The notes beneath the pieces were generated by a model that saw nothing but the letters and a program-made list of their open reading frames with translations, was not told the origin of the DNA and did no database searches. From Methylococcaceae bacterium (GTDB lineage: Bacteria; Pseudomonadota; Gammaproteobacteria; Methylococcales; Methylomonadaceae): a stretch of 64,000 nt of DNA. Below, piece after piece: positions 37,192 to 46,706 of the stretch (position 1 is the first letter of the stretch; each line of letters starts with the position of its first letter). The position numbers and the translations under genes are program-made. The stretch lies in assembly GCA_016715325.1 (NCBI GenBank), contig JADKAL010000014.1, positions 620,001-684,000 of the forward strand, in the 5' to 3' direction.

Positions 37192-37533
37192 TCTCTAAAA
37201 AACATAATGGTTTTAGTTAGGTTATATAACATCGATCGATAGTATGAAATTGTTTAATGCCCGTGCTTCTATTGGGAATAAGGTAAGTTAAGTGGCATGG
37301 TTTTTTTAAGTATAAAACATTGGATAACAAATAATCCGCATACGGAGCTGCAAAAAAATTTTAGTTGCAGTGAGTGAAAGTATGCGGCGATGCCTGAGCC
37401 AGCTGGAATTCAACAATAGGTTTTACGATGAGTTTATGAGGATAGCAGGATGGACAAAAAATCCTTCAGACCTAACACAATAAAACTCTTCGGTTGATAT
37501 CAACATTTAAATATAGAAATACGGAGAATATTT
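37192..37533. other. Intergenic region with globin remnant
   Basis: 342 bases between the globin and MHYT genes. The middle holds a degenerate second globin start (see 37370-37483). GGAG lies 8 bases upstream of the MHYT start. Confidence 0.6.
37370..37483 (+). pseudogene. Truncated remnant of a second globin gene
   Basis: The frame reads VSESMRRCLSQLEFNNRFYD then EFMRIAGWTKN and a stop. This matches the start of the globin at 36787 (VKESMQRCLRKPDFMDKFYD, EFLKSAE). Upstream in frame ILVA recalls TLVA of the intact gene, with about six residues missing between. Only about a quarter of the globin remains, so it is a relic of tandem duplication. Confidence 0.7.
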
Positions 37534-38262
37534 ATGCACGACTATAACTTTTTACTGATAACGGCTTCTTTTGTTGTAGCGGTAATGGGGTCATTAATCG
37601 CACTAATAACGACACGTAATGCACTGAAAAAACCTGAAACTGAGCGGAAGGGATTGATCGTCTTGGCGGCCCTTAGTTTAGGTGGCGTAGGTATATGGTC
37701 TATGCACTTCATTGGCATGTTAGCCTTAGATATGCACAGTTTAGCTATGAACTATAACTGGGGGCTCACTATTGCGTCTTTAGTCGCTGCAGTCTTTATG
37801 GTTTATATCGGCCTACGAATTATGAGTATGGGCAAATTTAGCTATTCTAAATTAGTTATGGCCGGTATTTTGGTTGGAACTGGCGTTGTAGCTATGCATT
37901 ATACGGGAATGTTAGCGATGGAAATGCAGGCTGATATTAAATGGAATTGGGCTATTATCGCAATTTCAATCGTGATTGCCGTAGTGGCCTCGATTGTTGC
38001 GCTATGGCTTGCCGTCAATGTTTCAAAGATGTGGCAGGTTGTTGTGAGCGCCTTTGTTATGGGCGTGGCAGTTTGCGGAATGCATTACACCGGCATGGCG
38101 GCTGCAGAATTTTTGCAAAACACATCGTTGACCTATGTGGAACCAATGGGATTATCAACAAACCTGTTTGTGTTAGTAATTGTTGGTGTGGATGCACTGA
38201 TAGTAGTTATTGGGATGGTAACGGAGATGGCTAATGCAAATATTCAGCGTATGTCTCAGTAA
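37534..38262 (+). CDS. MHYT-domain integral membrane sensor
   Basis: 242 residues, almost all membrane: seven hydrophobic segments. The MHYT signature appears three times, at MHFIGMLALDMHS, MHYTGMLAMEMQ and MHYTGMAAAEF, each in the outer half of a helix. The His and Met residues are thought to hold copper and so to sense O2, CO or NO. Unlike most MHYT proteins it has no GGDEF, EAL or kinase domain. Placed between the globin and the chemoreceptor genes, it probably feeds the same pathway. Confidence 0.92.
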   Translation: MHDYNFLLITASFVVAVMGSLIALITTRNALKKPETERKGLIVLAALSLGGVGIWSMHFIGMLALDMHSLAMNYNWGLTIASLVAAVFMVYIGLRIMSMGKFSYSKLVMAGILVGTGVVAMHYTGMLAMEMQADIKWNWAIIAISIVIAVVASIVALWLAVNVSKMWQVVVSAFVMGVAVCGMHYTGMAAAEFLQNTSLTYVEPMGLSTNLFVLVIVGVDALIVVIGMVTEMANANIQRMSQ

Positions 38263-38347
38263 TTTTACAAACATAATTAAATGCAATAAGCATTAAATAC
38301 AATTAAATCAACACAATTCAAACCATTGAACATAGGAAAATATAATC

Positions 38348-40555
38348 ATGAAAGCTTTTTTCGACGAACTGTTTGGCAAGCTGCTCCTCTGGCAGAAGTT
38401 CTTTATTTTGGGTCTTATCGCGATTATTCTGGTGTTGATCCCCTTTGGTTTTTATCTGGTGGGCATGACAAATGACATCAAGGTTGCTGAACACGAAATC
38501 ACCGGTATTAAACCATCGCTTGCTATACTTAAACTTGAGCAACTGACCCAGCAGCACCGTAGTTTATCCTCACAATTGTTAGGGGGAAATACGGCTAGTT
38601 CGGCAGCACGCGAAGCGAAAGAAAAAGAAACCAACGATGCGATTGCCGCAATGGATACTGCGCTTAAGGGAAGTGTTAACGATAATACGATTTCCAAAGA
38701 ATGGGGCGTTGCAAAGCAGCATTGGCAAAATCTCTTGGATCAAGTGAAAAACGCTAAAATCTCTGCATCCCAATCCGATCAAGAGCATACGAGTTTAATC
38801 GAAGCCTATTTAGCGGTATTGGATAAAATTGCCGATTACACGGAATTGTCGCTCGATCCAGTATCCGAATCCTATTTCATGATGAGAGCCGCCTTATATT
38901 CAACGCCTAAAATGGTTGAGGCTATGGCGAAAACCAGCGACTTAGGTACTGCTCTATTGAAGAAAAAGGAAGCTGACCCAGCCCAAGTGGCGACACTCTC
39001 TGGATATGTGTATCTCGTCAACACGAACCAGGAAGAAACATCAAATCAGTTGCAAAAAACGTTTAGCCTTAGTCCGAGCGTAAAGGAAAATCTGGAGTCT
39101 TTATCTCAAAACTCCCTGAATTTAGTGGATAATTCAGAAAAGCTGGTTAAAGATGAAATAATTAATAAACAAGAATTAAGCTATGACAGCAAGACCTATT
39201 TTGATACTTTTACCACAGCTATCAACGCCATTTTTAAGCTTAATGAGCAATCTATCGAACAGTTAGAAGGTTTACTTCAAGTTAGAAAAAAGGAGTTGAC
39301 GAATGAGTTGCTCACGGTGAGTTTTGGGCTATTAGTGTTATTTGCCCTAGGTTTATTTATGGGGTACTTAATTACGGGCAGCGTTTCCAAGCCGATTGGT
39401 CATTTAGTATCGGTTATGCAGAAGTTGGCAGGTGGAGAAGGTACGGTTCGTGCAAACATGCAGTCATTCGACGAAATTGGTGCATTAGGCCGTCAGTTCG
39501 ACATGATGGTTGACCAGCGCGAACTCGTTAGTACTCAGATCCAGCAAGAAAACGATACCATGAACAACTCCATCATCGACATGCTTCAAGCGGTGGGAGC
39601 TATCGCACAAAAAGACTTAACCGTTAAAGCGCCGGTAGCGGAGGACATTACCGGCCCGCTTGGGGACGCGTTGAATTACCTTACTGACGAAACCGCTAAG
39701 GTTTTGAACAAGGTGGTACGCATTGCGGGCGAGGTTGCTACTGTATCTAACCTAATTAAAACCCAGTCAGATACCGTTATGGTTATCGCGTCTGGGGAAA
39801 AAAGCGAAGTGAACAAATCCGCTATCGAACTTGGTGCAGCATCGGTGGCAATGCGTGATATTGCGACATTGGCTCTATCATGTAACGAAGCAGCGGCGAA
39901 AGCGATTAATAACACCGATAAAGCGCAAGAGACTGTTTTGGGTACGGTGCAAGGTATTACCTCTATACGGGATACTATCCGCGAAACGGAAAAACGTATT
40001 AAGCGCTTGGGTGAGCGTTCACAAGAAATTGGTTCCGTTGTGACCATTATTAACGGCATTGCGGAACGTACGCACATTCTTGCGTTGAACGCTTCCATGC
40101 ACGCGGCCTCAGCCGGTGAAGCCGGTAAAGGCTTTGCGGTCGTTGCCAACGAAGTACAAAAGCTCGCTGAAAACGCCCGTGAAGCAACGCAGCAAATTTC
40201 CGGTTTGGTCAACAATATCCAGGTGGAAACGGCTGATACGGTTACCAATATGAACGACGCTATCACGCAAGTTGTTCGAGGAACAACACTCGCACAACAA
40301 GCCGGTAATGAAATGCGCGAAACCCGTGATACGACAGCTGAGCTGGTGCAATTAGTACAGCGTATCGCAGAAAGTTCCAAGACACAGGCGGAAACTTCAC
40401 AACGTTTACAAGAGCGGTCTGCGCAAATTCAAAAGGCTTCCGAACAAACTTTCAATAATTTACAAGAGCAAGGAAAAGAAACTGAACGTCTCGTGGAGTT
40501 CTCAGGTAACCTCGTGGAATCTGTGAGTGTGTTTAAGCTGCCATCGGCACGTTAA
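38348..40555 (+). CDS. Methyl-accepting chemotaxis protein, PilJ-like
   Basis: 735 residues. First membrane segment ~18-38 (FFILGLIAIILVLIPFGFYL), a ~280-residue helical periplasmic sensor region with no PAS or Cache motif I can see, second segment ~320-340 (VSFGLLVLFALGLFMGYLIT), HAMP, then the signalling domain with hairpin RTHILALNASMHAASAGEAG and KGFAVVANEVQKLAENAREA. This hairpin is closer to PilJ than to enteric receptors. No CheR-binding pentapeptide at the end. It is the last gene of the cluster and is followed by a terminator. Confidence 0.93.
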   Translation: MKAFFDELFGKLLLWQKFFILGLIAIILVLIPFGFYLVGMTNDIKVAEHEITGIKPSLAILKLEQLTQQHRSLSSQLLGGNTASSAAREAKEKETNDAIAAMDTALKGSVNDNTISKEWGVAKQHWQNLLDQVKNAKISASQSDQEHTSLIEAYLAVLDKIADYTELSLDPVSESYFMMRAALYSTPKMVEAMAKTSDLGTALLKKKEADPAQVATLSGYVYLVNTNQEETSNQLQKTFSLSPSVKENLESLSQNSLNLVDNSEKLVKDEIINKQELSYDSKTYFDTFTTAINAIFKLNEQSIEQLEGLLQVRKKELTNELLTVSFGLLVLFALGLFMGYLITGSVSKPIGHLVSVMQKLAGGEGTVRANMQSFDEIGALGRQFDMMVDQRELVSTQIQQENDTMNNSIIDMLQAVGAIAQKDLTVKAPVAEDITGPLGDALNYLTDETAKVLNKVVRIAGEVATVSNLIKTQSDTVMVIASGEKSEVNKSAIELGAASVAMRDIATLALSCNEAAAKAINNTDKAQETVLGTVQGITSIRDTIRETEKRIKRLGERSQEIGSVVTIINGIAERTHILALNASMHAASAGEAGKGFAVVANEVQKLAENAREATQQISGLVNNIQVETADTVTNMNDAITQVVRGTTLAQQAGNEMRETRDTTAELVQLVQRIAESSKTQAETSQRLQERSAQIQKASEQTFNNLQEQGKETERLVEFSGNLVESVSVFKLPSAR

Positions 40556-40574
40556 CCTCTCAGCTTTATTAGCA

Positions 40575-40621
40575 AAAAAATACCCGGATTTCCCTAAATT
40601 AAGGCGTTTTCCGGGTTTTTT
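40575..40621 (+). terminator. Intrinsic terminator of the chemosensory cluster
   Basis: Stem ACCCGGA / TCCGGGT (40582-40588, 40610-40616) with a 21-base loop, preceded by a run of A and followed by six T. It ends the MCP transcript about 60 bases after the stop. Confidence 0.8.
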
Positions 40622-40838
40622 CATTAAGACTATTGATGTCTTGATTTTAGGACCGAACCGAATGAAGCAAAGTAAAAAATCTTTCGACAAGCACAGTATC
40701 CAGTGCAATATTATTAACAAATTTGTAGCTTTGTTTACCGCTGGAATTTAATTTAAATTATTGAATTAAAGAAGAAATTGAAAAATTCATATTTAACGGT
40801 GACTTGTTTATAAGTTCGATCTTAATAAAATGCTGTCT

Positions 40839-41267
40839 TTACAACAAGACTAAAGGAACTTCGGTTGCTTGGTGCGGCTTGATTTTAAAACCGCGCATTT
40901 CGAGTACTCCTTTAATATTCAATGAAATAATTAAATATAACGCATCCGGGTAGGCGAATTGCTCTAAATCGAGGCGAGAAGGTTGGGGTGGGGTTTTCGG
41001 ATGCGAATGGTAAATGGCGAATAGTGTTTCCCCTCGTTCACGCATGTCCGCCATAGCGGCGATCTGTTGTTTGGCATCGAGAAGAAAACGCTGTTGCGGC
41101 AGTTCTGCGACGTTGGCTACCGGGTAACAAGAGCATGGAATACCGTTTTTACTGGCAACGAGTCCACATATTTCAAGATCCGGCGAAAGTTGCGCAAGAT
41201 GCAAGAGCTGATTGGTCAATTTGCGGGTAATTTGAATTGCTGTGTCGCTTATGAGTGATTCTGTCAT
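40839..41267 (-). CDS. JAMM/MPN (Mov34) family metalloprotease-like protein
   Basis: 142 residues. The JAMM zinc motif is complete: Glu in LEICGLVAS, then IYHSHPKTPPQPSRLDLE (H-x-H, seven residues, S-x-x-D). Bacterial members next to sulfur-carrier genes cleave carrier fusions or link to cysteine and cofactor synthesis. Here it follows prmC by 70 bases on the same strand, with no ThiS-like or MoeB gene in between. Partner unknown. Confidence 0.9.
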   Translation of the reverse strand: MTESLISDTAIQITRKLTNQLLHLAQLSPDLEICGLVASKNGIPCSCYPVANVAELPQQRFLLDAKQQIAAMADMRERGETLFAIYHSHPKTPPQPSRLDLEQFAYPDALYLIISLNIKGVLEMRGFKIKPHQATEVPLVLL

Positions 41268-41337
41268 AGCTTATCCTTATCAATGAAGGCAATTGGCTGG
41301 TTTAGCCGTTAAGTTGCCGGACATTGTAAAAGCTTTT

Positions 41338-42186
41338 TTAAGTGGACGGTAGATAAAGCCCTGAAGTAACTCGCGGCTGACCGGATAAGTCGGTATGCGA
41401 TTTAATGTTCTTATAACCAAAAAAATGAAAAAGACTTAAGATTTCTTCTTGTTGGTTATAGCCGTGCTCCACCATCAGGCAGCCGCCGGGAATAAGTCGC
41501 TTAAGCGAGTTTTCGGCAATGATGCGGATGTCTTTTAATCCTCTTTCAGGTGAAATCAATGCGGTTTTCGGTTCAAAACACAGGTCGCCTTGTTGAAGGT
41601 GTTCATCATCTTCGGCTATATAGGGCGGATTGCTGAGTATAAGGTCGAATTCACCATGCGGAAGATTTTCGCACCAGTTGCTTACATAAAACTGGATATT
41701 TTCGACGTGATGCAGTTTCGCATTGTCGATGGCTACTTGTAATGCATTGGGGCTAATGTCTGCTGCACTAACCTGTGCTCTGGGCCGTTCAGCCGCCAGT
41801 GTAACGGCGATAATGCCTGAACCGGTGCCTAAATCTAAGATACGGCTTGATTGGTTTGCCGGCAGAATGGCTAAACTGAGTTCGATGAGCAATTCGGTTT
41901 CAGGTCTGGGAATCAGCACATCCGGTGTCACATTAAAATCGCGAGACCAAAACTCACGTTTACCAGTCAGATAAGCAATCGGTTGGCCAGATTTTCGATT
42001 CGAGATTAAAGCGTGGTAGGCTGCGTGTTGCTCGGGCGTTAATTCTTGTTCCGACCAAGTTCTAAGATAGCTCCGGTTTTTATCCAACACATTTAATAGT
42101 AAAACTTCCGCGTCTAATACGGGTGTGTCGGTTATATTTTTTAATAAGCTAACGGCTTCCGTTAAGGCCGTTTTTAAGTTGGGCAT
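41338..42186 (-). CDS. prmC: Peptide chain release factor glutamine N5-methyltransferase
   Basis: 282 residues. PrmC methylates the Gln of the GGQ motif in release factors. Motif I ILDLGTGSGIIAVTLAAERP and the catalytic NPPY in LILSNPPYIAEDDEHL are present, with the N-terminal helical domain that grips the release factor. It starts 14 bases after the prfA stop, the common hemA-prfA-prmC operon. Confidence 0.97.
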   Translation of the reverse strand: MPNLKTALTEAVSLLKNITDTPVLDAEVLLLNVLDKNRSYLRTWSEQELTPEQHAAYHALISNRKSGQPIAYLTGKREFWSRDFNVTPDVLIPRPETELLIELSLAILPANQSSRILDLGTGSGIIAVTLAAERPRAQVSAADISPNALQVAIDNAKLHHVENIQFYVSNWCENLPHGEFDLILSNPPYIAEDDEHLQQGDLCFEPKTALISPERGLKDIRIIAENSLKRLIPGGCLMVEHGYNQQEEILSLFHFFGYKNIKSHTDLSGQPRVTSGLYLPST

Positions 42187-42200
42187 TAGAGATTTGCGAT

Positions 42201-43288
42201 TTATTCGTCACCCAATTGAGTCAACAATTCCGCTTGATGTTCGCTGATCAACGGTTGGACGACTTGTTCCAAGCCGCCTTCCATGATGTCGTCCAGCTTA
42301 TATAAGGTCAGGTTTATCCTGTGATCGGTCAATCGGCCTTGTGGAAAATTGTAAGTGCGAATGCGTTCGGAGCGGTCGCCGCTGCCCACCTGGAGTTTGC
42401 GGTTGGAGGATTGTTCGGCGTGATGTTTTTCCTGTTCGGCGGCAAGCAGACGGGACGCCAACACCGACATTGCGCGTGCGCGGTTTTTTTATGTTGCGAG
42501 CGTTCGTCCTGACATTCAACGACCACGCCGGATGGGATATGCGTAATCCGAATGGCGGATTCCGTTCTGTTAACATGCTGCCCGCCGGCGCCGGATGCGC
42601 GGTAAGTATCGATTTTTAAATCGGCCGGGTTAATTTCAATGGCGTCGACCTCCTCGACTTCCGGCATGATGGCGACCGTGCATGCCGAGGTATGGATGCG
42701 GCCTTGCGATTCGGTTTCCGGTACGCGTTGTACGCGATGGGTGCCGGATTCGAATTTTAATTGCGAATACACGTCACGCCCGGAGACGCGTAAAATGACT
42801 TCTTTATAACCGCCATGTTCGCCGAAGCTTTCGCTGATGATTTCAGTTTGCCAGCCTTTTCGCTCGGCATAACGCTGGTACATTCGCGCTAAATCGCCGG
42901 AAAAAATTGCCGCTTCGTCGCCGCCTGTTCCGGCGCGGACTTCCAGAAAAATGTTGCGCGTATCGTTAGGGTCTTTAGGTAGTAATAGAACTTGCAGCTC
43001 GTTTTCAATATTTTCGATTAACTGCTCGGCATCTGCAATTTCTTCCTTGGCGAGTTCGCGTAGTTCCGGGTCGGCATCGTTTGCCATTTCCATAGCCGAT
43101 GATTTTTGGTCGATGGCCTCGGCTCGTTTTTTGTAGCAGTCTACCAGCGGCATAATTTGCGCGTATTCCTGGCTTAATGCTCTAAATTTATTCTGGTTGT
43201 TTTGCGTTTCGGGTTCGGATAATAACGCCGCAATTTCATCATAGCGCTCGCAAAGATTTTGTAATTTGTGTTCGATTGAGGCTTTCAT
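42201..43288 (-). CDS. prfA: Peptide chain release factor 1 (frame interrupted at an A run)
   Basis: RF-1 ends translation at UAA and UAG. The start ATG at 43288 overlaps the hemA stop in ATGA. Visible: [20 protein letters not shown] and GGQ in [16 protein letters not shown]. The frame breaks in seven A on the coding strand (T run 42484-42490). Before it DERSQH, after it [20 protein letters not shown] and the normal C-terminus. Two surplus A (or one missing) restores the conserved QHKNRARAM and gives about 361 residues, the normal size. As the gene is essential, a sequence error is the likely cause. Confidence 0.93.
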
Positions 43289-44544
43289 CAAGATTTGTTC
43301 AATTTAAATATTTCATGCACTGCAGCGATTAAATCGTGCCGTTCGTTGGCGGCAGCGTCGCGGATTTGTGCGCTGGGCGTATGGATCAGTTTGTTGGTTA
43401 TATTGTGTGCCAAGCGGGTAAGCACCTCTTCAGGATTGGCGCCGTTTTTCATTTGGGCTATAGCCTTTTGTAAGGCTTCGTCGCGTGTCTTCTCGGCCTG
43501 CATACGATAGTCGCGGATAGTGTGATGCGCGTTTTCTGCGCGTAGCCAGGATAAAAAATGATCGACTTGCGTATCGATGATTTCTTCGGCTTGTTCTGCG
43601 GCACGTCGCCGCGAATCCATATTCTGGTCGATTGTATTCTTAAGATCGTCCACCGTATAAAGATAAACGTCCCTGAGTTGTTCGACTTCGGGTTCGATAT
43701 CGCGCGGTACGGCCAGATCGACCATGAACATCGGTTTATAACGCCGTTTCTTTAATGCGCTTTCCACGCTGCCTTTACCTAAAATCGGAAGTTGGCTGGC
43801 CGTGGATGAGATCACAATATCCGCTTCGGCCAGGTATTTCGGCAGATCGGATAATGCGATTGCCGTCCCGTTAAATTGCTCCGCCAATGTGTTTGCTTTG
43901 GAATGCGTTCGATTCGCAATGATAATGCGACCGATTCCTTGCTGTTTTAAATGGCGCGCGGTCAGTTCAATTGTTTCGCCGGCGCCAATCAAGACGGCGG
44001 TTTGATCTTGCAATTTGTCGAATATTTGCTGGGCGAGTTGGACAGCAGCAAATGCAACGGAAACGGGGCTTGAACCGATTGCCGTATCGGTGCGAACTTT
44101 CTTGGCGGCGAAAAAGGTTTGTTGAAAAAGCTTACCCAAGTGTTTGCCTAATGTACCCGCTTCACATGCTGTTTGGTAAGCGGTTTTCATTTGACCCAAA
44201 ATTTGCGGTTCACCTAAAATCATTGAGTCCAGACCGCAAGCAACACGGAACATGTGGCGTATCAGATGATTGTCAGAATGGATGTATAAATAGGGTTTGA
44301 GCGTTGCTGCGTCGATTTTTTTTGTCTCTGAGACCCACTCGATCAAAAATTGTTCGTCGGGAGTTGCTGTAGTGCAATAAAACTCGGTACGATTGCATGT
44401 CGAAAGAATGGCCGCTTCATTGACTTCACGGACTTTTCGCAGCTCTTTAAGCGCCGAGTACACGCCCTCGGAAGGAAATGACAGGCGTTCCCTTATCGCA
44501 ATGGGGGCAGTGTTGTGATTAACGCCGACGGCTAAAAGTGTCAT
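43288..44544 (-). CDS. hemA: Glutamyl-tRNA reductase
   Basis: 418 residues. First step of tetrapyrrole synthesis by the C5 route, turning Glu-tRNA into glutamate-1-semialdehyde with NADPH. N-terminal [17 protein letters not shown], catalytic Cys in [34 protein letters not shown]-binding [12 protein letters not shown] and the C-terminal dimerisation domain are present. First gene of hemA-prfA-prmC, divergent from the TPR-lolB-ispE genes, as in many gammaproteobacteria. Confidence 0.98.
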   Translation of the reverse strand: MTLLAVGVNHNTAPIAIRERLSFPSEGVYSALKELRKVREVNEAAILSTCNRTEFYCTTATPDEQFLIEWVSETKKIDAATLKPYLYIHSDNHLIRHMFRVACGLDSMILGEPQILGQMKTAYQTACEAGTLGKHLGKLFQQTFFAAKKVRTDTAIGSSPVSVAFAAVQLAQQIFDKLQDQTAVLIGAGETIELTARHLKQQGIGRIIIANRTHSKANTLAEQFNGTAIALSDLPKYLAEADIVISSTASQLPILGKGSVESALKKRRYKPMFMVDLAVPRDIEPEVEQLRDVYLYTVDDLKNTIDQNMDSRRRAAEQAEEIIDTQVDHFLSWLRAENAHHTIRDYRMQAEKTRDEALQKAIAQMKNGANPEEVLTRLAHNITNKLIHTPSAQIRDAAANERHDLIAAVHEIFKLNKS

Positions 44545-44952
44545 GACATAAAAAAAATAACCATTACTAAAATTGTAACAGATTTATGAAGGATAGTTGG
44601 TTCGGGTCGTATGGTTAGTATGATAACGGTATACTGCAGAATAAATCTTTGCTGAAGTTTGCAGAAATTGGTCCAATACTAGTTTCGTTGTGTTATTTAG
44701 AATTATTAAATTCATGACAATTAGTTCAAAACAGAAATAAGCTGTTAGTGGGATAGGGTTTTGATGTTGGTATTACTTTACGAACAAAAGATTTTTTTTG
44801 TATTAAATATCATGTAAATAGCATTATAAAGAATGCCATTAAAGTGGATTTGTAAATTGCGCCTAGCGTCTGGATAAAATTTACAATCTGAACCAATTGG
44901 TTTTTCTGATAATCTATGCGGAATGTTATATGAATCGTAGATAGGAATATCT
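44545..44952. other. Divergent intergenic region hemA / TPR gene
   Basis: 408 AT-rich bases that should hold promoters for both directions. I cannot pick a clear -35/-10 pair. No hairpin terminator or small gene is apparent. Confidence 0.45.
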
Positions 44953-46704
44953 GTGTCAATTTTGAGATTATTTCCCGTTTTTTGTTTATCGTTGTTATTC
45001 GGTTGCGCTACTGCGCCGGAGCAGGTCCCCGAAACTAAAGCCGTGGGGACGACCGGTCTGTTAGAAAAAGGCGCTGCAAAAAGCAAAGAGAAAGAGGATA
45101 AAGACTCGTTGAGTCCCGATGTGCTTTTTATGCTATTAACCGCAGAGCTTGCCGGGCAGCGAGGTCAGTACGACGTTGCGATGGAAGGATATTTAGAAGC
45201 GGCGAAGCGAGTGCATGATCCGAGGCTTACCGAAAGAGCCGCAATGATCGCTATGTATATGAAGGACGGCAACAGAACGAATGAAGCGGTCTCCCTCTGG
45301 CTGAAACAAGATCCTAGTAACATTACGGCAAGAAAAATATCGGCGCTTTCAGCCTTAAAAGTACGAGATAAACAAGCGGCGGTTGATCAATTAAGTGCCT
45401 TGTTGCAAAGCGATCCGGCAGGTTTTGAAAAGTCGATATTCGAGCTGGCGGGCGCCTTACAAAAAGAAGGCGATGTTGCATTCGTTTATGATGTTTTGGA
45501 CGCATTGGCAGTAAAACATCCCACGCAAGCATCGGTGTACTTTGTTCAAGCTTTGTTGGCGTCGGATATGAAAAATAAAAGCTTGGCGGAGTCCAAAATC
45601 GAGCAAGCTTTACGTTTGCAGCCGGATTGGGATAAGGCCCTTATTCTGCGCGCGCAAATGGCATTGTATGCCGATGATTACAGTCGTGCCGAGGTTCTTT
45701 TACGGGATGCTTCCTTAAAATATCCGGAAAATGAAAAATTTAAAAAGTTACTAGCCCAAGTCCTTATTAAGTCTGCTAAATACGAAGAGGCCGTAGAGGT
45801 TTACGATGCGCTTATAGCGGCAAATCCGAAAGATACGGAAAGCCGATTCTCGTTGGGATTGGTGCAATTACAGCTAGACAGGGATAGCAAAGCCGAAGAT
45901 ATTTTTAAGGATTTACAAGAAGAATCCGAGTGGCGAAACCAATCGAGCTTTTACCTGGGTAAGATAGAGGAAAAACGAAATAACACTGAAAATGCACTTA
46001 GTTGGTTCGATAAGGTAACTGAAGGGCCGTTTGAATTTGAAGCATCCGTGACCGCAATTTCTTTGCTTGCAAAAGAAAAACAATTCGACCGGGCAAGCGA
46101 GCGATTAAAGTTATTGCCGGATAAATTCCCTAAACAAAAGACACGCATTCTCTTAATTGAAGCCGAATTGTACAGTCAGCAGAAACAATACGACAAAGCA
46201 TTCGATCTTTTAACGAATGAATTGAATAGCAATCCTGATCAAGAGGATTTGCTTTATTCGAGAGCACTAATGGCTGATCGGTTGAATAAACTCGATGTCA
46301 TGGAGGCGGATTTAAGAAAAATTTTGGCAAAATCGCCGGATAATGCGGAAGCTTTAAATGCCTTAGGTTATGCTTTAGCGGATAAAACGAATCGATTTAA
46401 AGAGGCGGAAGGTTATTTAATTCATGCCATGCGTTTAAAGCCCGACGAGGCCGTGATTCTCGATAGTTATGGTTGGTTGAAGTACAAGATGGGCGATCTT
46501 GAAAACGCATTGATTTATTTGCAACGAGCTTACAACAAACAGCCGGAAAATGAAATTGCCGCTCATTTAGCCGAAGTGCTATGGATAATCGGTAAGAAAG
46601 AAGACGCCAAAAAATTATATGAAAAAGAAATAGATGACGCGCCGGACGATGTTTACCTTCTAAATTTCAGAGATAAATTTCTTCAGAAAGGTATAGTTCG
46701 TTAA
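44953..46704 (+). CDS. Tetratricopeptide repeat lipoprotein
   Basis: 583 residues, GTG start at 44953. Lipobox in CLSLLFGCATAP at residues ~12-23, so probably outer-membrane anchored. The rest is a chain of TPR units with the usual A/Y/A/P pattern (e.g. YEEAVEVYDALIAANPKD, ALNALGYALADKTNRFKEAE, LDSYGWLKYKMGDLENALIY). Such genes sit just before lolB in many gammaproteobacteria; the role is likely in envelope assembly but is untested here. lolB starts 2 bases after the stop. Confidence 0.9.
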   Translation: MSILRLFPVFCLSLLFGCATAPEQVPETKAVGTTGLLEKGAAKSKEKEDKDSLSPDVLFMLLTAELAGQRGQYDVAMEGYLEAAKRVHDPRLTERAAMIAMYMKDGNRTNEAVSLWLKQDPSNITARKISALSALKVRDKQAAVDQLSALLQSDPAGFEKSIFELAGALQKEGDVAFVYDVLDALAVKHPTQASVYFVQALLASDMKNKSLAESKIEQALRLQPDWDKALILRAQMALYADDYSRAEVLLRDASLKYPENEKFKKLLAQVLIKSAKYEEAVEVYDALIAANPKDTESRFSLGLVQLQLDRDSKAEDIFKDLQEESEWRNQSSFYLGKIEEKRNNTENALSWFDKVTEGPFEFEASVTAISLLAKEKQFDRASERLKLLPDKFPKQKTRILLIEAELYSQQKQYDKAFDLLTNELNSNPDQEDLLYSRALMADRLNKLDVMEADLRKILAKSPDNAEALNALGYALADKTNRFKEAEGYLIHAMRLKPDEAVILDSYGWLKYKMGDLENALIYLQRAYNKQPENEIAAHLAEVLWIIGKKEDAKKLYEKEIDDAPDDVYLLNFRDKFLQKGIVR

Positions 46705-46706
46705 TT

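Noticed and set aside
39676..40380. A 234-codon open frame on the minus strand within the receptor gene
   Set aside because: It lies fully antisense to the well-supported methyl-accepting domain and has the Ser/Ala/Thr-rich composition of a shadow frame.
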